Shown here piece after piece: positions 13,989 to 14,951 of a stretch of 14,951 nt of DNA. This DNA is from an uncultured Fidelibacterota bacterium (lineage in GTDB: Bacteria > Marinisomatota > Marinisomatia > Marinisomatales > UBA1611). Every line of letters starts with the position of its first letter. Within the stretch, counting starts at the first letter, position 1. Location of the stretch: contig CAJWPW010000007.1 of the NCBI GenBank assembly GCA_913045415.1, positions 1 through 14,951 of the forward strand, given 5' to 3'. Under the pieces are notes generated by a model. It saw only the letters and a program-made list of their open reading frames with translations, did not search any database and was not told where the DNA came from. The position numbers were made by a program, and so were the translations under genes.

Positions 13989-14951
13989 TTATTTCAACAG
14001 CACCATCTTCTTAGTCTGCATATACTCACCAGCCTGTATCTGGTATAGGTAGATACCAGCACTTACAGATTTGCCATAATCATTGGTGGCATCCCATATT
14101 AGTGACTTGTAGCCAGCGTCTTGGGTATGGTTTACTAAGGTCTTTACCTGCCTGCCAAGCATATCGTAGATGGTAATATTAACATGACTGTTTTCTGGGA
14201 TGTCATAGCGCAGTGTTGTTACTGGGTTAAACGGGTTGGGATAGTTTTGATAGAGTTCAAACTGATTTGGAATTGTTGTATTTGCCAAACTTAAATACTG
14301 AATATTAAAATAATGGAAGCCTATTTCGGTAGCTCCTTTGTCATCCATTGCCATAATTTGGACCGAATCCAGCCCGCTAAACCCGGGATCAGGTGTATAA
14401 ATGAAATTCCTCTGATATCCACCAAACGTTTTAAAAGTGCCGTGCTGAGGTGGAATGTTAGCACTATTCCAGATGATGGTCCCATCGTCATCGTCACTAT
14501 TAATCGCAGCAGTGATGGTTGTATCAACCATCACTTGAAAAATAATAGGATGGACGTTGGGGGATTCGTTGGGGATATTATCGCATACATACGCCAGTGA
14601 ATCAATGAGTTCACTATTGACGTAGAATTTTTCTGTCCAGTCGCCATAGCAGTCATATCCCAACGGAAAAGAGGCCTCCTGATACCAGTCACTCCTGGGG
14701 TATATTTCCAGCCACTCGGGCCAGTAGTTGGTGCTATCTCCCGGAACTAAAGAAATTTGATAATCATAAGCTCCATTTTTATAAAACATCCATTTCAGAG
14801 TATCCGTCTTATGGAGGCTCATCACCATCAGGTAGGACCACCAAGTTTCTCCCGGATTAACATGTTGCCGAAAGGGTGCGTTTTCTGATATTGCCGTTCT
14901 CAAATCCGCCAACGATGTGATGGGGTAGGATGACGAAATGAAATTCTTGAC
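13989..14951 (-). CDS. Secreted protein with type IX secretion C-terminal sorting domain (5' end outside window)
   Basis: Only the last 320 residues are present. The frame stays open to the right edge, so the TTG at 14912 is not a real start. Residues 1-125 are rich in Trp and Tyr (WWSYLMVM, YWPEWLEIYPRSDWY) and match nothing I recognise. Residues about 130-218 look like a cadherin/Ig-like repeat (TTITAAINSDDDDGTIIW, then FIYTPDPGFSGLDSVQIMAMD). Residues 230-320 are a type A T9SS sorting domain: FELYQNYPNPFNPVTTLRYD, IYDMLGRQVKTL, SAGIYLYQI and QTKKMVLLK. The protein should cross the outer membrane by type IX secretion and become surface-attached or released, losing the C-terminal domain. It could be an extracellular hydrolase or adhesin; the missing N-terminal part would decide. 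A terminator follows directly. Confidence 0.9.
   Translation of the reverse strand, partial: VKNFISSSYPITSLADLRTAISENAPFRQHVNPGETWWSYLMVMSLHKTDTLKWMFYKNGAYDYQISLVPGDSTNYWPEWLEIYPRSDWYQEASFPLGYDCYGDWTEKFYVNSELIDSLAYVCDNIPNESPNVHPIIFQVMVDTTITAAINSDDDDGTIIWNSANIPPQHGTFKTFGGYQRNFIYTPDPGFSGLDSVQIMAMDDKGATEIGFHYFNIQYLSLANTTIPNQFELYQNYPNPFNPVTTLRYDIPENSHVNITIYDMLGRQVKTLVNHTQDAGYKSLIWDATNDYGKSVSAGIYLYQIQAGEYMQTKKMVLLK

Noticed and set aside
14913..14951. TTG at 14912 as the start of the T9SS-sorted protein
   Set aside because: The same frame is open through 13 more codons to the window edge, so the gene is truncated by the window rather than starting here.
1..14951. CRISPR array, transposon, prophage, toxin-antitoxin or defence system
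   Set aside because: No regularly spaced repeats, transposase, integrase, phage or nuclease motifs were seen in any supported gene; the repeats found are isolated leaders and terminators.

Overview
The window looks like a chromosomal segment of an uncultured marine bacterium of the FCB superphylum, most likely Candidatus Marinimicrobia (SAR406) or a close relative. The clue is the last gene. Its product ends in a type IX secretion sorting domain with the 'FELYQNYPNPFNP' opening and 'GIYLYQI..GEYMQTKKMVLLK' ending that I associate with that group. The DNA is AT-rich, Shine-Dalgarno signals are mostly weak, and intergenic regions reuse a few terminator and leader sequences. This taxonomic guess is inference only.

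Layout from left to right: 1-579 has no convincing gene, apart from an interrupted gene-like frame and a terminator. 580-2481 (-) encodes an exported GH63/trehalase-like glycosidase. 2477-2680 holds a repeated leader, a bidirectional terminator, the 3' half of a tRNA-Met and an inverted repeat. 2734-3882 (-) is an indoleamine 2,3-dioxygenase (IDO), divergent from acetoacetyl-CoA synthetase at 3972-5915 (+). A possible 48-residue membrane peptide (5912-6058, -) and a long phenylalanine 4-hydroxylase (6087-7832, -) follow. A divergent control region leads into a compact + strand operon at 8098-12949: Lrp/AsnC regulator, aminotransferase, 4-hydroxyphenylpyruvate dioxygenase, fumarylacetoacetate hydrolase and homogentisate dioxygenase. 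After a second tRNA-Met-like fragment and a terminator come a KDPG/KHG aldolase (-), a small exported peptide ORF (-) and the 3' part of a secreted protein gene (-).

The core is an aromatic amino acid catabolism locus. Phenylalanine is hydroxylated to tyrosine, transaminated to 4-hydroxyphenylpyruvate, converted to homogentisate and cleaved to maleylacetoacetate. It is finally hydrolysed to fumarate plus acetoacetate, and the nearby acetoacetyl-CoA synthetase would activate the acetoacetate. IDO adds the first step of tryptophan degradation. No maleylacetoacetate isomerase, pterin-recycling enzyme or later kynurenine enzyme lies in the window. The Lrp-family gene heading the operon is the obvious candidate regulator.

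I see no CRISPR array, transposase, integrase, phage module or defence system. The more unusual points are the two tRNA-Met fragments about 10.4 kb apart on either side of the catabolic block, a 42-bp leader shared by two unrelated genes, the bacterial IDO, the roughly 290-residue extension on the hydroxylase, and the missing isomerase.
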